A stretch of DNA of 64,000 bases from Cycas panzhihuaensis (taxonomy: Eukaryota > Cycadophyta): assembly GCA_023213395.1 (NCBI GenBank), contig CM041465.1, positions 181,729,741-181,793,740 on the forward strand, in the 5' to 3' direction. A program made the translations under genes and the position numbers. Position 1 is the first letter of the stretch, and the number at the start of each line of letters is the position of its first letter. Below the pieces are notes generated by a model. That model ran no database searches and was not told the origin of the DNA. It saw nothing but the letters and a program-made list of their open reading frames with translations. Below are positions 32,234 through 45,420 of this stretch, piece after piece.

Positions 32234-32774
32234 CATTCCAAAATATGGTCAAAAGTATAGCATATGACCATTCAAATCAAAGCTCTCTGAATGGCAATTC
32301 CAATGGTCTAGACGAAAGCTAATTCTGACATCTGCATCAAAAGTTATGACCATTTAAAGTTGGCCTGCCAGTTTTTGGAGAAGTCTTGGCCAACTTCTAT
32401 TTGTGCAGTATTAAGAATAATATCATCTTTTCTAGCCGACTTCTATTACTATCCGTTGGCCGCCTATTTAAGGAGGATTTGTGGCCTTATTTTATCATCG
32501 AAGAAGAAGTCTTGGACTGCAGTATTTTCGGCCTTTTTGAGGAGCTTTGTGGAGGGAACCTCGCCTCAAAGAGGGATTCTTTATCGTCAGTAATTTGTGG
32601 GATCTTTTGGTAATGTTGTATCTATTATTTTATATTCATTTCATACCATTTTATATTTGTATTCAAGTGGATTTGTATTATTGCTCTCTTGATTGGGTAT
32701 GTTGCAAGTGCATTTGGTGGATATTTTGTCTATTTCTATAAAATCTATTAGAAGAATTCTGTAAGGTTGCTACA
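32229..32774 (+). repeat. TRG-e 3' LTR
   Basis: 546 bp, same length and termini as the 5' LTR. About 18 differences by eye, mostly C/T and G/A. Followed by CCACA, the second target duplication (32775-32779). Confidence 0.95.
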
Positions 32775-32779
32775 CCACA

Positions 32780-33540
32780 TCCTCAATGACTATTTCAAGA
32801 TATATAATAACTTATTTAACTTGTACATTATATTCTCCATCCCTACAACTTTAATACCTTCAGGTTATAATATAAATTTCTTCCTTAAGGTCATCATAAA
32901 GAAACATAGTCCTCACATCCATTTGATCCACCTTAAGGTCATCGATAAAAATCTAATTAAAGCTACCTTTATAATAGGAGAAAATACCTCATCAAAATCT
33001 ATTCCCTTGACCTAGGAATAACCCTTTGCTACCAAGTGAGCCTTATACTTTTTCACATAACTATCTATCCAAAACTTCTTCATAAAGATCTATTTATTAT
33101 CAATAGACTTTCTACCATCAAGTAGATCCACTAAATCCCATGTGTTGTTTTTATCTAAGGCCATCATTTCTTCTTCCATGTCCTTCATCTAAAGTTGAGT
33201 TTTTTTGACTCTAGAGCCTCTTAAATGGTACCTAGATTATTATTTATAATAGATGAGATAAAAGAAGAGTGATAAAAGTCTTTAGGAATATACCTATTAG
33301 GTTGTCTTCTCTTACGAGTTGATTTCCTCAAGTTGTGGGGTTCTTGAGGTTGACTACCTCCTTAGCTAGTCCTTCCTCTTTAACTAACTCACATTTTGAT
33401 ATATAATCTTCATCCCTTATCTCAAATTATACAACATCTTGACTATATATAGCCTTTTCTATTTTAAGGTTATAAATCTTATACATTTTAACATCATCAC
33501 CATAGCCAATCAAAATAGTCATTTATGATTTAAAATCAAG
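32780..33540 (-). pseudogene. Cop-d N-terminal half of RT
   Basis: Minus strand, read right to left. The LVAKGYS block precedes GIDFDEVFSP (about 32985), which is followed by a VALIRF block and an eroded MDVKTAFL-type block. Then comes KLNKLLYILK (about 32800), the decayed form of KLKKALYGLKQ. The alignment jumps across TRG-e to 30151. Stops at Gln codons and one or more frameshifts are present. It forms the fingers and palm start of the copia polymerase. Confidence 0.8.
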
Positions 33541-34500
33541 CTTAGACCTTTATAGGTTAGGAATATGCATAAAAGCTTCACAACTAAAAACTCTAAAATG
33601 ACTAAGAGATGGTTTCTTACTAGACCATAAATTTTCAAGTATTTTATATAATAAGGCAGTTATCAATGATTTGTTTATTGGGTAACTCATAGTCATCACA
33701 ACCTTAACCAAGAATTTCTTTTCTAAATAAATAGCACTGAGCATACTCCTTAATCTCTCCATTAAGGTCTTATTCATTCTTTCAACAACTCTAATTTACT
33801 ATGGCATATATGGAGTTATCTTTTGCCTTACTATCCTACACTACTTATAGAACTACTTAAACTCCTTTAAGAAAAATTCATCTCTATTATTAGTCCTCAA
33901 TACCTTAATCTACCTATCACTTTAATTTTCAACCAAGGCCTTAAAATATTTAAATTTATCGAAGATCTCAAATTTTTGCCTAACAAAGTATAACCATGTC
34001 TTTATCAAGAAATCATCTATGAATGAGACAAAATATTTGGATCCACCCAATGAGACTACATCAATAGGTCTAAAAACATCACTGTGTACCAATTACATAA
34101 TACCCTTTACTCTCTTTAAGTTTAAAGGAAAATTGACTTGATTTTATTTGCCATATATACAATGCTCATAGAAATCAAAATTAAAGGAGCTATCAATTCT
34201 AGAGATGTCTTCTACCATACCTTTGGAGAATAAATCATGGAGGCCTTTCTTTTTAATGTGGCCTAATCTTTGATGCCATAATATAGTTTGACTAGTATGT
34301 GATACTTAGGTCTTGTGTGTATTATATCTACTTTTTGTAATAGCTAGATTATAACTACCGGTATACACCATACTCATATCAAGATTGTATAGTATTCTAA
34401 ATTAGACCCCTCTTGCTAACACCAATGCTTCTCAAACCATTCTACAATTATCTTTACTAAAAATCACTTCTATTCCTATATTACCTAATTGACTAATAGA
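33541..34500 (-). pseudogene. Cop-d integrase and pre-integrase domain
   Basis: On the minus strand: the pre-integrase HHCC start WHQRLGHIKKKGL (about 34240-34280), then VHSDVF (first catalytic Asp, about 34085), GGSKYFVSFIDDF, VLRTNNRDEFF (second site, Asp replaced by Asn, about 33890) and, in the open piece 33550-33777, MNKTLMERLRSML, INKSLITALL and HFRVFSCEAFMHIP. That piece corresponds to the segment after the catalytic Glu. The C-terminal part runs into the RT linker. It is inactive because of the Asn substitution and stops. Confidence 0.85.
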
Positions 34501-35640
34501 TAATAGACTCATAGTAAAACTAGGAATATAACTCACATCAGGGATAGTTTTAACCCTTTTATCCCTAAATCAAACCTTTACCCTTCTACAACCCATAATT
34601 TTATATGGGTAATGATTCCCAAGAAATACTTTACCTCCATTAATATTTTTATTTTTATAAAACTACTCCCTACATGGAGTAATATGAAGTGAAGCACCAA
34701 AGTCAATTAATAAAGACTTAACATTTGATAACTTATCTGAGGTTGCCAAATAAACATTGCCATCAATTTCATAGAAGGTTTTTACTATCATGGAAAAAGT
34801 AGTTTCAGGTGGCTTTCCCTTATCAACCTTGACTCAACACTAGTTCTTTGCATTGCTAACCTTCCTACATCTTTAATATACTAAAGCACCTTTGTCTGGA
34901 GATTTGGATTTCTCTCTAGATTTTGGTCATCCATTATTAGGCCTTTGTTGGTCATAATCCAACGTTTAACTTCTCACTGCTATTGGTTTATTCAAATGAT
35001 CCTCAAAATATTTTTACCTTATCTCTTTTGATAATAGGGCAAAATGAATATTATTAAATTTTAGGGTGGTAACAACCATACTATTAATCATCATCATAGG
35101 ATTATCCCGAGAATCAAGGAGTGAACATAATAGGGTAATACACTTATCTTCCTTATACATTGTTATCCCAACTGAAATAAGTTATCTTACCATAGTGTCA
35201 AATATAATGAGATAATCTGCAACTACATTTCCATCACTTATCTTGAATGTATACAACTTTTTTCAAAGAAATAGCTTATTAACTAGGGACTTAGTCTGAT
35301 ACAAAGCCCCTAATTTTTTTCATAGATCTTTAGTTATAGACTTTACAGTAACATTCAATAATACTATGTCTGAAAGGTATAACCTTATCAAATTGATTAC
35401 TTTTTACTTAAGCTTCTTCTAGTCTTCATCAACCATATTTACAAGCTTTATATCTACTACAATAATCCATTGATCCTTCTCAATGAGGATATCTTTTATC
35501 TTTAGCTTCTATAACTTAAAGTTCTAGCCATTGAACTTTTTAATCTCCATCTTTGTAGTTCTTACCATGATCTTCATACTTAAACTCATCGGATAAGGTT
35601 CTCACTCACTAAATGACTTTCCAAAAAACTAAAACCATTA
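34501..35640 (-). pseudogene. Cop-d gag and protease
   Basis: On the minus strand: protease motif LLIDFGASLHIT (about 34690-34725), where copia elements have D-S-G-A, followed by GKVFLGNHYPYKIMG and the PDVSYIPSFTMSLLSISQL block (about 34500-34560). The zinc knuckle near 34870-34910 is mostly lost. Gag-like sequence extends toward the primer site, with a UBN2-type pattern but many stops. It provides the particle protein and maturation protease in a live element. Confidence 0.7.
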
Positions 35641-35652
35641 GCTTTGATATCA
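35641..35652 (-). other. Cop-d primer-binding site, decayed
   Basis: GCTTTGATATCA against the expected GCTCTGATACCA (reverse complement of TGGTATCAGAGC). Both differences are C-to-T. Confidence 0.8.
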
Positions 35653-35654
35653 AA

Positions 35655-36141
35655 TGAAGAGAAAAATATAACTACAAAAATAATGTACTAATAAAACTCT
35701 AAATTATAAAAAGAATAGATAATAAAAATAAACTAAACACATAATAAAGAACACCAAGAGATTTTGGTCTAAACATATGCCTTTTATTAATCTAAGTAAC
35801 AATTAAATAATTATAGAGATAAAACCCCAACTCTCTTCATCTACTCATCAAAGACTCATCCAACCTTCTTACATATGTCATTATATAAAAATATATAGAC
35901 AAAACTTTATAAGATACTACCTTATGATTTTATAATATAATGGGCATAAACCATAGGCCAAAATATACCCCCATAATATATCCAAAAATTTTTCTTAGGA
36001 GTTCTTATCCTTGAACTCCTACTTATAGGGCCATTAGACCCCCTAAACCCCCTAGTTGGTGGTCCTAAAATAGGCACTTAAACCCTTGGATATAGTGCTT
36101 ATACCTATGTAACACTTGTAAAATATTCAACTTATTTAATA
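35655..36141 (-). repeat. Cop-d 5' LTR
   Basis: About 487 bp, starting TGAAGAG beside the primer site and aligning with 28516-29011. The outer end is TTTAATA, presumably a changed CA terminus. Confidence 0.8.
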
Positions 36142-36700
36142 GGTAACTCATTGCCACTTCTACTCCTCATCCAACTTGGAGAGTTGATCAATAACCTATA
36201 GGACCTTACAATATTCCCTTTATGACCTACTTAGGTGTGGATGGGTGTCTCCCTATTGAGGATAATGGCCATATCTCTTACATTCCTATGTAACTCAATA
36301 TTCCTTCTCCTTAAGTTCTCCTTATGGGACCTCATTCATCCTAGTTAGTTAAGACTCAACTAGAACTTCTTCCTCATCCATAAGTTGGTTACCCTTTATA
36401 TGGGGGGTATTCTAGTATTATCCCTCCTACTTCTGCTTTTGGAGCCTAATCTCCTTAAGAAGATCTAGTCCTATTGCAATCATAACTCCCTCCACACCTA
36501 GGTTATCCTACATATGGAGTAAGTTTTCCATCTTGACCATTCACTCAACTATCCTCCTCCCTCATGAATAATATTGTTATTTTAACTATTCTTTATGCTT
36601 AGTCCAAGTTACCTATTATACTACTAGTATGTATATTCAGAAAAGCTAGCAAAAATAATGTGCTAAACTCTTGGGTAGATTAAACCCAACTAGAGGGTAT
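36142..36700 (+). pseudogene. Tat-2 gag continuation after Cop-d (tentative)
   Basis: Pro/Tyr/Gly-coding sequence such as GYPLYGGYSSIIPP (about 36387-36430), like the Pro-rich gag N-terminus of Tat-3 (about 56380-56560; GGPYGQNLVPHPSFPP). It is broken by TAG/TAA at probable Gln codons. The conserved gag core is not reached before the frame fades. Confidence 0.4.
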
Positions 36701-38498
<1,798 letters not shown>

Positions 38499-38794
38499 TA
38501 AAATGGGTTAATGTTATACAGTTATTACATTAGTTGATTATTTCTAAAAAGGGTCTTAAGTAAACTTTAAATTAGATCACTTAAGTAAAATGCACTTTTA
38601 TATGTATTATGTATAATTTTATTTCACCTAACTCTAATACTCACTCTCTCAATATAAAAGTAAAAGCTTAATAGATGGGACTCATTCTTATCTCCCCATT
38701 TTGTGAGAGCTACTATCTTTCACTCAAGTCTTTCTTACTCTCATGTTTACCTTTATATTTAGTGCATGGAGATAAATGATAGATCCACTATTTA
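38499..38794 (+). repeat. Cop-f 5' LTR
   Basis: 296 bp, matching 51079-51376 (for example the block GATTATTTCTAAAAAGGGTC). The termini read TA...TA where the 3' copy has TG...CA, so both ends lost a CpA/TpG dinucleotide. Confidence 0.85.
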
Positions 38795-38796
38795 TG

Positions 38797-38808
38797 TGGT
38801 ATTAGAGA
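38797..38808 (+). other. Cop-f primer-binding site, decayed
   Basis: TGGTATTAGAGA against TGGTATCAGAGC, 2 bp after the LTR. Confidence 0.8.
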
Positions 38809-40854
38809 TTTATTCTTTTATATTCCTTAGTTACACTTGTAATAGAGCCATCACTTCCTTCCCCCCCACAATCCATGTGGTGAAGGAGATTGTAAAAGTG
38901 GATTTAGAAATGTTTTCAAGTTTTTATCATAGCATATTTAGTATTATTTACTTTCCCTCTCTCTTTTATAGGTTTGGAAGCATAATATAAAGAGTTATAA
39001 GGTCTAAGGTTTCTAATCCTTAGTAGCCATTTATGCTATCTCATTCTTCTTTTCTTTCCCCTCTTGTTGTCCATTTAATAAGGGAAAATATTACAGAATT
39101 TTTTTTAGCTTTTAGAAGAATGATTATAAGGGGAGGTTATATCCACTTCTTTTTAATAATTTAGAGCCATTTAAATATCCATTATTGTATGCTCTCACCT
39201 TACCTATATTGGGATACTGATGATAAAAAAATGATGGAAATTTCATATGGTATCATATGTTAATGAGATATTTATAAGCTAAATTTTCTACAGAAATAAA
39301 ATCTACTTACTAAACTTCACAGGTCTACTAAAAATTCTACAGAGCTCTAATTGAGCTAATTCTAATTGTTAAAGATGAGGCTCTGAGTCTAGTTTCCAGT
39401 GCAAAACCTGACTCCCAATTTTGTTATAGTATGAGAAAGTTATTGTTGTTTTAGTGAATAATAGTTATTTTTAGTAAGAATTTAAAAAATATATATTCTT
39501 CTAACTTTGCAGGACTGTAAAAAATTTTGTAAAACTCATTTGGACCTGATTCTACTTCTTGAAGATCTAACTCTGAGTCTAGTTTATAGCATAAAAATTG
39601 GCACTTAATTTCGTTATTATAGGAGAAAGTTACTGTTATTTTAGTAAAAACTACTTTTTTATATTAAAAAAAAAGTGAAGAAATTTTCTTCCTTCTTTTT
39701 ATAAGGCTTAAAAGCCCATTATAAAAGTGAGTAAAAAAATACCTAGATCAGAGCAATATTTGGTGTCCTCGCTCACTTATTAGCATTACATTTCAACACT
39801 CTAAAATCACTTCAAAAAAGCACTATAAAGACACTCCAAGCATGTACTTCAAGCAAGCACTCCAAGTAAGCACTCTATTTTCAGTTATATGTATGTTTGA
39901 TGCAAATTCGATAATCTTTTCACTCTTCCTAAAAAGAATGCATCACATACATTATTTTTGACTATTTTATACCTATTCATATACTCACTAAGGTTAATAT
40001 ACCTTGGTTGATAGAATATTATACCATAAAGAAGGCATATATTTCAAGTTAGGACTGGACTGAATCAGAATATTGGTGAGGTTTAGTTATCTATACCATC
40101 GTGCCTCAATTAGGGATCATCCTAATAACTAACTAGGAAAACTAAAACTTTAATACAAGATTAAAATATACCTAATTCAATATCTTTCATAGCCATGGGT
40201 ATGCACATACTACTCTTTAAAGGAGGTATATAACTACTCATTGGTAAACTAGATGAGGATTAGGAGTACATGCGCTCCGTTGTGACTTGGATTTTATCAC
40301 CAAGCACAATTATGGGTATCACTAGTAAAGGCCAACTTAATTCTACTAGAAGCCTAAGCATCCCTTTAACAACCTCAACTACATGTTGGACATAAGTTAG
40401 AGGTTATTCAATTGATTATGCATCCTACATTTAAGTTTCAAGTTGTGTATACCAAATGATATCAACTTGTACATTGGCCTATAATCTTGTATATTGATCA
40501 CTTACTTATTTGTAAAAAGTGATCTATAGTATAATCATAATTATAGTACTTCTTATATTCCTACTACGCCAGGTTAATATTTGTCACAAGTATTAGTGAC
40601 CAATTTTCATCATAGTACTTCTCATATTCCTACTGCGTCAAGTTGATATTTGCTATAAGTGTTGGTGATTTTTCTCTAAGTTGTTCTCTTTATCTTTGAG
40701 CAAGCATTCTCACTTCTTCTTCCTTCTACTACACTACTTTATTGCATCTCCTATTTATAAACAGAAATTTATCATTTATTGCCATCACTTTTATAATCCC
40801 TCATTCATTTCTTCCATTCTCAAAAGACACCATGTCTTCATAGTTCAAGAAAAA
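38809..40854 (+). other. Cop-f leader with extra 2 kb, two diverged duplications
   Basis: No coding domain. Two tandem duplications are visible. About 39287-39475 and 39476-39655 share CTCTGAGTCTAGTTT and GAGAAAGTTA-type blocks. About 40542-40612 and 40613-40680 share ATAGTACTTCTCATATTCCT. A TATAAGGCTT/TATAAAAG stretch (about 39700-39730) looks promoter-like. The stretch may be an unrecognised LTR or another nested insertion; I could not find its ends. Confidence 0.45.
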
Positions 40855-41830
40855 TGTGAACTGCATTTTTAAAGGAAAAGAAAATTGGGACATATAGTTC
40901 ACTAGTGTTAGAAATATTACAAAGTATAAAGGTTTTTGGAGAGATTACTTGCAACTTACACCATTTGTTGCTGCTATAACTATCATAACTACTTCTAGAG
41001 GAGCTACTCTAACTGCTCCTCCTAAAGTTGTAACCAAATGTCAATGGAAACTTGATGATGATAAAATTTGTACAGGAATACTTCTTATCATTAATTATTC
41101 TATACATAATCTCATTGATGAAGTTGTACATGATACAACATGGAAAGTCTTTGAAGTTATCAAGAAGAACTTTGACATAAAATTAGACTTAGAATTTATT
41201 CACTTAGTGTTAAAGATGAAAAAATTAAAAATTTAGAAAGGACATGCAAGTGAGATAATTAATCTCCTTTATCTAATTAACCAAGCCATCGATAAAGATT
41301 TCAAGACTTAATGTATTACATGGGCTTTCTTGATTCAATCATGTCTCCATTTCCCAGATTATAAAAATATATTGGGAAGACTTCAATCTAATGGCATCTT
41401 GAAGACCCTAAACTTTGAGGCTCTTACTCGTAAGTTCATTAAATTTGATAAGACCTTTGATACCAACTTTACCACTACATTATATCTAGTCGATGCTACT
41501 TTTGAAGTGAAAGAAGATATTTTTTATACTGAGAATTAAGGTCAATCCTCTCACAGAGGTAGTAATTCTCGAAGAAGAGGCAGAAGTAGATAATAAGGAC
41601 AATATCCATCCTCATGGTCAATAGGCTCCTTAATTCTAACAAAAATAATATTAAGGGCAAGGCCAAAATAATCAACTTGGACCTAGATCCAACAATTAGA
41701 GATAATACAATTAGCCCAATGCTTCTTATGGGATTGGAAATCAAATAATTATATGCCAAGGGTGTCATAGAAAAGGACACTATGCCAAAAATTATAGAAC
41801 TGCCATCAACAAATTACTAAGTTATTAACA
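40855..41830 (+). pseudogene. Cop-f gag
   Basis: Copia gag (UBN2 family). It shows GKENWD at the start, then a 95-codon open piece (40949-41236) with TTWKVFEVIKKNFD and LVLKMKKLKI, a second open piece (41330-41539), an Arg/Ser/Gly-rich stretch (about 41555-41600) and a zinc knuckle CQGCHRKGHYAKNY (about 41757-41798) whose last Cys is Tyr. It would assemble particles and bind RNA. Frameshifts separate the pieces. Confidence 0.8.
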
Positions 41831-42271
41831 ATTCCATGATGCGCATAATGTTGATAATACTTCTTTTGAATATGCTTTTGGTGGAACACAATTTGCTTAT
41901 GGATACCTTTAAATAATTAGGACCACTTCATCGAATGTTATTGACAGATCCACTAAGTATATTGAGGCTCATTGTGACTATGCTTATTCACTTTTACCTT
42001 CACCACTTAGAGTTATAAATAGTGCCATCTCAAATACTTCATCTTGGATTATGGATACTGGAGCAACATAACATATGATTTTTCATCACTAGTTCTTTCA
42101 GGATTTTGACTTTAAAGTTTGTGGAATTGTACAGATGGTTGACAAATCATCTTAACTAGTCTAAGGACTTGGAACTATTTACCTAAAACTCCTAGGCCTT
42201 TTAAATTTCACCCTTATTGATGTTTTATATATTCTTGCTCTAAAGTAGAACCTACTCTCCCTATCCACCCT
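41831..42271 (+). pseudogene. Cop-f protease, cut by Cop-g
   Basis: SSWIMDTGAT (about 42040-42070) is the aspartic protease site D-T-G-A. The block LIDVLYILALK and LLSLST follows (42208-42268). There Cop-g interrupts the codon run, and the same frame goes on at 47523 (LVSHGFDL). Gln codons in between are TAA/TAG. Confidence 0.85.
42267..42271. repeat. Target-site duplication of Cop-g, left (ACCCT)
   Basis: Pairs with ACACT at 47518-47522, one mismatch. The Cop-f protein frame is continuous when Cop-g and one copy are skipped. Confidence 0.85.
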
Positions 42272-42477
42272 TGTAAATGGTAATGTTTTACCTTAGGTTA
42301 TAATATTTAATGTAAGGGTCATGTACCACTTTCTCCTCCTTTCTTAAGTTAACAAGTGGCATCACATGGTTGAGCGGTTGCCATTTATAAGCACCTTGTA
42401 CTAGTATATATATGTAACGAATCATCAATAAAGAACATTGAGAGAGTAAATTTATTCCTCATCAAGGTTTTATTACA
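42272..42477 (+). repeat. Cop-g 5' LTR
   Basis: 206 bp, TGTAAATGG to TATTACA. Contains TATATATATG (about 42406) as a possible TATA element and CAATAAAG (about 42427) as a possible polyadenylation signal, both also in the 3' copy. Confidence 0.93.
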
Positions 42478-42489
42478 TGGTATCAAAGC
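42478..42489 (+). other. Cop-g primer-binding site
   Basis: TGGTATCAAAGC, one change from the initiator tRNA-Met site, no spacer. Confidence 0.92.
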
Positions 42490-43179
42490 AAGCTCCTAGG
42501 TCCTCCTACCTATGAAGAAGCAAATCTGGGCTTCATTAAAAGGAGAAGAAGAATACTAGAGACAAACTGTTATTACAAGAGTCTGTTGTGTGAAGTTAAA
42601 ACTGTCCAGGCGAATTTGAAAGAAGAATCATATGGATTTGTCTGACTATATGGACTTATACAGATATAAAAAATTGAATTCATTAGAATTCAACAAAACT
42701 CACCCAGATCGAAGATTGAGGCCTCCTTTATGACTTTCTCTTCTGTGATGACATCATTTGAAGTCATTTTGACCCAGTTTCAGGCCAAAATATAGGCGCG
42801 TAGGGTTGGAGCCTTCTCTCAATGTTTTTAAAAAAAAATTTGATCAAAATTCTTGGTACAAAGTACGTAAATCTTTTCTTATCTCTAGACGAAGAGTTTA
42901 AGTGATTGCTTACATGGATTTGAGTTGATTTTTTTGGATTTTTTCTTAAAAATGTTAAAAACCCTTGGGCGATGGTTTACTCCTTTGTCTATTTTTTTCT
43001 CTCACATCTAAAGTCTATTCAAGAAAATAAACACAGATTTAGACACCAATTTGTGAGTTCTTTCATTCGAGACTATTTTTGTCTCAATTTGTACAACTTC
43101 TATTCTATATGGAATTTCGTACAACAGGCCATACAGACATTTTAACCTGGTTTTTCTATCTCCAATCACTCTTAATAAT
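42490..43179 (+). other. Cop-g leader
   Basis: About 690 bp between primer site and gag. No domain. Short frames only. Confidence 0.5.
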
Positions 43180-44060
43180 GACCTTTGTTGGTTCACTGAA
43201 TGAAAGTGAGAAACTTACAGAAATAAATTTTAGTGTCTGGAAAATCAAAATTGAAGGGTTGTTGAGAGTAAAGCAAGCTTAGAAAATCATTATTAGGGCT
43301 GAAAACCAGCCTGCTAATGCAACAACCTTGACTAATTGGGAGGAAAGAAATAATATTATTGTTTTAGTCCTTAAACTCTCAATTTCTAACTTATTATTGA
43401 TTTATGTGGATGGCCTAGAAGATGTAAATAAAATTTGGCAAGTTATGACTTCAATGTTTAGTAGAAAAAATGAAGCTAGAATTATGGCATTGAGAGAAGA
43501 GCTCTATAAATTGAAAATGAGAGAGGGTCAAACTATGTCAAATTTCTTAACCAAGTTAACTAGCATTAAAATTGCCCTTCTCACTATGGGAGAGAAGTTA
43601 ATAGACACAGAACTGATTCACCTAGTGCTCAATAAACTTCCAAAGTCTTTTGATAACATGGTAAATATGTTGATAGGAGGAGGACATACAACCACAAAAT
43701 CTTTTGATACTTTGACAGGACATATGTATGCTCAAGAGCAAAGAAATCAAAGGTATGAAGAAGAGTTAGAAGTTGAAGATGCACTCATTTCGAAACTTCA
43801 GTTAGGAGGAAGAGGAAGAGGATAATTCAATCCCAGATTAAGAGGAACAACGTTAGCAAGTCACATGGGACGTTGGACAGAAGGAAGAAGATGAGGAAGA
43901 ATGATCAGCAATCCACCTTGAGATGCCAGGGTATGTTTTAACTGCAGAAAACCAGGTCACTTTTCAAGTAATTGTAAAGCTTTTGATGTTTATTATCAAT
44001 GTGGCCAAACAGGTCATTACCCTTATCGATCTATCGAAATGTGCGAGTGCGTAAAGGAAA
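43180..44060 (+). pseudogene. Cop-g gag
   Basis: Gag with the start block FSVWKIKIEGLL (about 43230), a stop just after KQA, then a 165-codon open piece (43328-43825) covering the UBN2 core: KIWQVMTSMF, LREELYKLKMREGQTMSNFL and LVLNKLPKSFDNMV. A Gly/Arg-rich segment and two zinc knuckles follow. The first, CFNCRKPGHFSSNC (about 43933-43975), is intact. The second (about 43988-44030) has lost its outer Cys. It packages the RNA. The knuckle pair and Gly/Arg tail are normal for plant copia. Confidence 0.88.
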
Positions 44061-44099
44061 ACAACATGTATTCAGAAATTATAGCAAAGAAAAAGACAT

Positions 44100-44560
44100 A
44101 CTAGAAGAAGAAATTGAAATTGCTTTTATTGCAGCCCTAACAGCCAATGCAAGCATAACAAAGAACTAGTGTATAGACTCAAGTGCCTCATATCATATGA
44201 CAGGAGTCAAAGAATGGTTTGAAATCATCAAACCTTATGAACGCAACACATCTGTTGAGGTAGGAGATGATTTTTGCTTACACAGAATAGGAATAAGACA
44301 AATCTCCATATACATTGATGAAAAAATTCAACATATAGGCAATGTCTTTTTTGTACCTGGAATAAAAAAGAATCTCCTGGCAGTTTTACAATTGAGTGAT
44401 AAAATGTTAAGAACAATATTTAATGAACATATATATTGTTATATCCTTGATATGAAAAGAAATGGGATAGTTATAGCTAAAGGAGAAAAATGCAATAGGT
44501 TGTATAAACTCCTTTCAACTCTTGTAATGCCTAATAAAGGCCCCGCCAAGATGATTCCTA
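44100..44560 (+). pseudogene. Cop-g protease
   Basis: CIDSSASYHMTG (about 44170-44205) is the catalytic site, with Gly of D-S-G-A replaced by Ser and a Trp/stop change just before. The flap-side block IGNVFFVPGIKKNLLAVLQL (about 44335-44395) is well kept. It lies in the 193-codon open piece 44197-44775, which continues into the pre-integrase domain. Confidence 0.85.
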
Positions 44561-45420
44561 ATGTAAAAGCTTTTACTACAGATAGTACTGATAATAGTGA
44601 AATTTGGCATTTGAAGTATGGTCATATCTCTCATGATAGGTTAGAAAGATTAAAAAAATATAACATGGTAAATGGTTTGCCAGATATCTCATTTAATCAT
44701 TTTATATGTAAAAGTTGTATGATGGGAAAACAACACAGATCCCCATTTTCAAAGAGTACATGGCGTGCACAATGCTGACTAGAATTAATATACATTGATC
44801 TATGTAGTCTGTTTATGCCCATCTCGACAAATGGATCAAGGTATTTCTTGACCTTCATTAATGATTTTTTTAGGAAAACTTGGGTGTACTTTCTATCTAG
44901 TAAATTAGAAACATTTGGATATTTTAAAGAATTTAAAGCTGCAAGTGAATTAGAAAGTGGTCAAAGGATCAAAATTGTTCGTTCAGATAGAGGTGGAGAG
45001 TTTATGTCCAATGAATTCATTCATTTCTACAAAATACATGGAATTCAAAGACAGTTCATAACTCCTTATACACCTTAATCCAATGGAGTCACAGAAAGAA
45101 TGAACAAAACAATTATAGAAATGGCTTGTTATATGCTAACTAATAGAGATTTAACAAAGAAATATTAGGTAGAAGATATACATAGAGCTGCATATTTGAT
45201 CAACAGAAGCCCTACTCAGTCCTTAGATAATATAACTCCTAAAGAAGTATGGTCAGGACACAAACCTAATGTAAGCCATTTAAAAATATTTGGCTGCAAG
45301 GCTTATGTTCATATTCGAGATAAGAAAAGAGCCAAATTAGACAATAAAATCATATAATGCGTAATGGTTGGATATAACAACCATTAAAAGGCCTACAGGT
45401 GTATGGATCTAAAAATAGAT
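44561..45420 (+). pseudogene. Cop-g integrase
   Basis: Pre-integrase HHCC: WHLKYGHISHDRLERL to CKSCMMGK (about 44605-44730). Catalytic core: LIYIDL (about 44786, first Asp), VRSDRGGEF (about 44978, second Asp) and NGVTERMNKT (about 45082, Glu), so the DDE triad is intact. The segment AAYLINRSPTQSL and HLKIFGCKAYVHI follow. Stops at about 44776 (TGA), 45076, 45166 (TAG at Trp) and 45355. Inactive because of the stops. Confidence 0.9.

Larger units (their letters stand above)
30157..32774 (+). mobile_element. TRG-e: compact non-autonomous LTR retrotransposon with gag fragment
   Basis: Complete 2618-bp element: two 546-bp LTRs, initiator-tRNA primer site, a 1.5 kb interior, a polypurine tract and a perfect 5-bp target duplication. 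The interior holds a short gag-like ORF and a 3' tail but no protease, RT, RNase H or integrase, so it depended on another element's enzymes. The LTRs differ at about 18 of 546 positions by eye, making it one of the youngest insertions here. The layout fits the plant TR-GAG class or a deletion derivative of a gypsy (probably chromovirus) element. Confidence 0.93.
28516..36141 (-). mobile_element. Cop-d: minus-strand Ty1/copia element, split by TRG-e
   Basis: LTR copies at about 28516-29011 and 35655-36141 enclose, on the minus strand, gag, protease, integrase, RT and RNase H. Without the nested TRG-e and its duplication the element is about 5.0 kb, normal for copia. A decayed initiator-tRNA primer site sits beside the right (5') LTR. 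I could not find a matching target duplication. Every domain carries stops, mainly at Gln and Trp codons. Confidence 0.85.

Noticed and set aside
39247-39262. TGGTATCATATG as a second primer-binding site in the Cop-f leader
   Set aside because: Only the first eight bases fit, and there is no LTR end before it. Not enough to call an element.
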